From: Vicinamibacteria bacterium
GTDB lineage: Bacteria > Acidobacteriota > Vicinamibacteria > Fen-336 > JAGNNV01
Assembly: GCA_016650185.1 (NCBI GenBank)
Contig: JAENWE010000356.1
Coordinates: 1 to 8,026, forward strand
Reading direction: 5' to 3'
DNA length: 8,026 nt
Made by a program: the position numbers and the translations under genes. The notes below the pieces were generated by a model. It saw only the letters and a program-made list of their open reading frames with translations. It made no database searches and was not told the origin of the DNA. Positions within the stretch are counted from its first letter, which is position 1. Each line of letters opens with the position of its first letter. Shown one piece after another: positions 5,500 to 8,026 of the stretch.

Positions 5500-7140
5500 A
5501 TGGCGCAGGTGACCCGCACCGCCGCATGGACGGCCCTTCAGGCCCACCACCAGGACATGGCGAACGAGGCCATGCGTCGCATGTTCGAGACCGATCCTGA
5601 CCGCTTCACGAAGTTTTCGGTTCGATTTGAGGACATCCTCCTCGACTATTCGAAGAACCGGATCACAGACGAGACGATGCGTCTGCTGTTCGCTCTGGCC
5701 GCCCAGGCAAACCTCAAGGCCTGGACCGAGAAGCTCCTGACCGGCGAGCGTATCAACATCACCGAAGACCGAGCGGTCCTCCACGTGGCTCTGCGCAACC
5801 GTTCGAACCGTCCGATTCTCGTCGACGGCAAGGACGTGATGCCCGACGTCAACCGTGTCTTGAAGCAGATGAGGGAGTTCTGCGACGCCATTCGCAACGG
5901 GGTCTGGAAGGGCTACACCGGGAAGGCGATCACCGACGTCGTCAACATCGGCATCGGCGGCTCCGATCTGGGCCCGGTGATGGCCACGGAGGCCCTGAAG
6001 CCCTACGGCAAGCCCGGACTTCATGTGCACTTTGTCTCGAACATCGACGGCACTCACATCGTCGAGACGGTCAAGCACCTGAACCCCGAGACCACTCTGT
6101 TCATCGTGGCCTCGAAGACATTCACAACCCAGGAGACGATCACCAACGCGCAGAGCGCGCGCGACTGGCTGCTGAAGAGCGCCGGGGACAAGTCGGCGGT
6201 CGCAAAGCACTTTGTCGCCCTCTCGACGAACGCCAAGGAAGTCTCTCAGTTCGGGATCGATACCAAGAACATGTTCGAGTTCTGGGACTGGGTCGGCGGT
6301 CGCTACTCGCTGTGGTCGGCCATCGGTCTGCCCATCATGGTCTACATCGGCCCGGACAACTTCGAGGCCATGCTCGAAGGCGGCCACGCGATGGACGAGC
6401 ATTTCCGGACCGCTCCGATCGAGAAGAACCTGCCCGCGATCCTCGGCCTGCTTGGGGTCTGGTACAACAATTTCTTCGGCGCCCAGACTCACGCCATCCT
6501 GCCCTACGATCAGTACATGCACCGCTTCCCTGCGTATTTTCAGCAGGGGGACATGGAGAGTAACGGCAAGGGCGTGACTCGCGACGGAGAGGCGGCCGAG
6601 TGTTCGACCGGCCCCGTGATTTGGGGAGAGCCCGGCACCAACGGACAGCATGCCTTCTACCAGTTGATTCATCAGGGGACGAAGGTCGTTCCGGCGGACT
6701 TCATCGCCCATATCGAATCGCAAAACCCTATCGGCGATCACCATCCGATCCTTCTTTCCAACTTCTTCGCTCAGACGGAGGCGCTCATGAAAGGAAAGAC
6801 CGAGGCCGAGGTGCGCGCCGAGCTTGCCGCTCAGGGCGTCGCCGGCCAGGCTCTCGAAGCTCTCGCGCCCCACAAGGTCTTCACCGGGAATCGGCCGACG
6901 AACTCGATCCTTATCAAGAAGCTCACCCCCAGGACGCTCGGGGCGTTGATCGCGCTCTATGAGCACAAGATCTTTACCCAAGGAGTCATCTGGAACATCA
7001 ACTCGTTTGACCAGTGGGGCGTCGAACTGGGCAAGCAGCTTGCGAAGGCCATCCTGCCTGAGCTCGCAGGGGATGGGAAGGTGACGAGCCACGACTCATC
7101 GACCAACGGACTTATTAACTATTACAAGGAAAACCGCTGA
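5500..7140 (+). CDS. pgi: Glucose-6-phosphate isomerase
   Basis: The enzyme interconverts glucose 6-phosphate and fructose 6-phosphate in the cytosol and joins glycolysis/gluconeogenesis to the pentose phosphate pathway. The protein has 546 residues, matching the roughly 550-residue bacterial/eukaryotic type. Sugar-phosphate binding blocks are NIGIGGSDLGP (149-159) and SKTFTTQET (205-213). The two family signatures are visible: DWVGGRYSLWSAIG (263-276) and NSFDQWGVELGK (501-512). The expected catalytic residues are E353 in QQGDMESNGK, H384 in GTNGQHAFYQ and K512 in VELGKQLA. The C-terminus is complete (NGLINYYKENR). It lies between tal and gnd on the same strand, so all three probably belong to one carbohydrate cluster. 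In some other bacteria transaldolase and this isomerase are fused; here they are separate genes. Confidence 0.98.
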   Translation: MAQVTRTAAWTALQAHHQDMANEAMRRMFETDPDRFTKFSVRFEDILLDYSKNRITDETMRLLFALAAQANLKAWTEKLLTGERINITEDRAVLHVALRNRSNRPILVDGKDVMPDVNRVLKQMREFCDAIRNGVWKGYTGKAITDVVNIGIGGSDLGPVMATEALKPYGKPGLHVHFVSNIDGTHIVETVKHLNPETTLFIVASKTFTTQETITNAQSARDWLLKSAGDKSAVAKHFVALSTNAKEVSQFGIDTKNMFEFWDWVGGRYSLWSAIGLPIMVYIGPDNFEAMLEGGHAMDEHFRTAPIEKNLPAILGLLGVWYNNFFGAQTHAILPYDQYMHRFPAYFQQGDMESNGKGVTRDGEAAECSTGPVIWGEPGTNGQHAFYQLIHQGTKVVPADFIAHIESQNPIGDHHPILLSNFFAQTEALMKGKTEAEVRAELAAQGVAGQALEALAPHKVFTGNRPTNSILIKKLTPRTLGALIALYEHKIFTQGVIWNINSFDQWGVELGKQLAKAILPELAGDGKVTSHDSSTNGLINYYKENR

Positions 7141-7152
7141 ACGTTTGGTCCG

Positions 7153-7190
7153 AAACCAGGATCGTCGTGAGGTAGAGTGACCCTGGTTTT
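7153..7190 (+). terminator. Terminator-like hairpin between pgi and gnd
   Basis: AAACCAGG (7153-7160) and CCTGGTTT (7182-7189) are perfect 8-base arms around a 21-base loop, with TTTT at 7187-7190 closing the stem. The T-run is short and mostly inside the stem, so termination would be weak or partial. It starts 13 bases after the pgi stop and could lower readthrough into gnd. Confidence 0.4.
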
Positions 7191-7224
7191 GTCGCCGAAT
7201 GGAATCGGACTAACTAGAAAAGAA

Positions 7225-7230
7225 GAGGGA
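7225..7230 (+). promoter_or_regulatory. Ribosome binding site of gnd
   Basis: GAGGGA stands 5 bases before the ATG at 7236. The earlier ATG at 7231 is in another frame, so this site and the Rossmann-fold N-terminus both support 7236. Confidence 0.65.
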
Positions 7231-7235
7231 ATGCG

Positions 7236-8026
7236 ATGCAGTTTGGAATGATCGGTCTGGGACGAATGGGCGCGGGCATGGTTCGCCGCTTGATGAAGGC
7301 AGGGCACACGCTGGTGGTGTTTGACCGCTCGGCGGATGTGGTTGCCGGTCTTGTGAAAGATGGAGCCACGGGCGCGTCATCGCTTTCCGACTTTGTCTCG
7401 AAGCTCGACAAGCCCCGCGCCTTCTGCATCATGGTGCCCGCGGCATACGTGGACTCCACCATCGCCGAATTGACGCCGCTGCTCGCCTCCGGCGACACGG
7501 TCATTGACGGCGGCAACTCGTACTACCACGACGACATCGCGCGAGGGAAGGCTCTTCTGCCCAAGGGCATCCACTATGTGGACATGGGCACGAGCGGCGG
7601 CGTCTGGGGTCTGGAGCGTGGGTATTGCCTGATGATCGGCGGCGAGAACGAGGTGGTCAAGCGTCTCGATCCGATTTTCAAGGCCCTGGCCCCGGGGCGG
7701 GGCGACATCGCGCGCACCCCCGGTCGGGAGAAGATCCCCGGCACGGCCGAAGATGGTTACCTCCATTGCGGCCCGGTCGGCGCCGGACATTTTGTCAAGA
7801 TGGTGCACAATGGCATCGAGTACGGAATGATGGCCGCCTATGGCGAAGGGCTCAACATCCTGAAGCACGCCAACATCGGCAAGAAATCGCAGGAAGTCGA
7901 CGCGGAGACCACACCGCTTCGGAATCCCGAGCACTACATGTACGACATCAACATCGGCGATGTAGCCGAGGTCTGGCGTCGGGGAAGCGTCGTCGCTTCC
8001 TGGCTCCTGGACCTCACCGCGCAGGC
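7236..8026 (+). CDS. gnd: 6-phosphogluconate dehydrogenase, decarboxylating (3' end outside the window)
   Basis: The enzyme oxidises and decarboxylates 6-phosphogluconate to ribulose 5-phosphate, making NAD(P)H in the oxidative pentose phosphate pathway. The first 263 residues are present and the frame is open to the window edge. The nucleotide-binding loop GLGRMG (7-12) follows the first strand; the second strand ends in D30-R31-S32. Substrate-site blocks are VIDGGNSYYHDD (89-100), MGTSGGVWGLERG (117-129) and GHFVKMVHNGIEYG (184-197), with the catalytic lysine K188, plus N192 and E195. The stretch RTPGREKIPGTAEDGYLHCGP (about 160-180) is typical of the shorter GntZ/YqeC-like type rather than the long 470-residue enteric enzyme. 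An acidic residue at the end of strand 2 points to NAD+ preference, though the neighbouring Arg leaves NADP+ possible. It follows pgi by 95 bases. Confidence 0.95.
   Translation, partial: MQFGMIGLGRMGAGMVRRLMKAGHTLVVFDRSADVVAGLVKDGATGASSLSDFVSKLDKPRAFCIMVPAAYVDSTIAELTPLLASGDTVIDGGNSYYHDDIARGKALLPKGIHYVDMGTSGGVWGLERGYCLMIGGENEVVKRLDPIFKALAPGRGDIARTPGREKIPGTAEDGYLHCGPVGAGHFVKMVHNGIEYGMMAAYGEGLNILKHANIGKKSQEVDAETTPLRNPEHYMYDINIGDVAEVWRRGSVVASWLLDLTAQ

Noticed and set aside
5417..5512. A 31-codon open frame in the tal-pgi gap that overlaps the start of pgi out of frame
   Set aside because: It could act as a coupled leader peptide, but it lacks a convincing ribosome site and any recognisable sequence feature, so chance is the simpler explanation.
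5125..7092. A 655-codon open frame on the minus strand opposite pgi and the end of tal
   Set aside because: It lies antisense to clearly recognised enzymes with intact catalytic residues. Long antisense frames are expected in GC-rich codon-biased genes, and its translation shows no family motif.
1..8026. Search for CRISPR arrays, tRNA or rRNA genes, insertion sequences and defence genes
   Set aside because: No spaced repeats, cloverleaf-like stretches, transposase motifs or defence-protein motifs were seen; the space is filled by the six genes described.

Overview
The window is GC-rich (roughly 60% by eye) and densely coding. It appears to come from a Gram-negative bacterium: it encodes two outer-membrane porin-type proteins with signal peptides, one ending in a C-terminal aromatic residue, and a lipobox-bearing c-type cytochrome. 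I cannot place it to a phylum from sequence alone; high-GC environmental lineages such as Acidobacteriota or relatives of Proteobacteria would fit. No tRNA, rRNA, CRISPR array, insertion sequence or integrase is visible.

The left half (1-4155) is read on the minus strand as a porin / di-heme oxidoreductase / porin locus. In transcription order it holds a 438-residue porin-like protein (2839-4155, TTG start behind a perfect AGGAGG), then 49 bases later a 706-residue di-heme c-type lipoprotein of the DHOR/DUF1111 family (669-2789, two CXXCH motifs). After a 219-base spacer comes a second porin-like protein, of which only the first 149 residues lie in the window (1-449, GTG start). The two porins are paralogues: about 55% identical over an 83-residue gap-free hand alignment, but with quite different linkers after the signal peptide. 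The spacer before the second porin holds small hairpins, a candidate promoter whose -10 lies inside an inverted repeat, and a tandem 12-base repeat.

The right half (4357-8026) is read on the plus strand as a sugar-phosphate cluster: tal (transaldolase), pgi (glucose-6-phosphate isomerase) and gnd (decarboxylating 6-phosphogluconate dehydrogenase, cut by the window edge). Together they link glycolysis/gluconeogenesis to the oxidative and non-oxidative pentose phosphate pathway; a zwf gene might be expected next, but it is outside the window. All recognisable catalytic residues are present.

The two halves diverge from a 201-base intergenic region (4156-4356). The sugar-phosphate half is ordinary housekeeping. 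The porin-DHOR-porin half is the less described part: its substrate and purpose cannot be read from the sequence, but the pairing of a heme lipoprotein with two related porins suggests an outer-membrane/periplasmic redox or uptake function.
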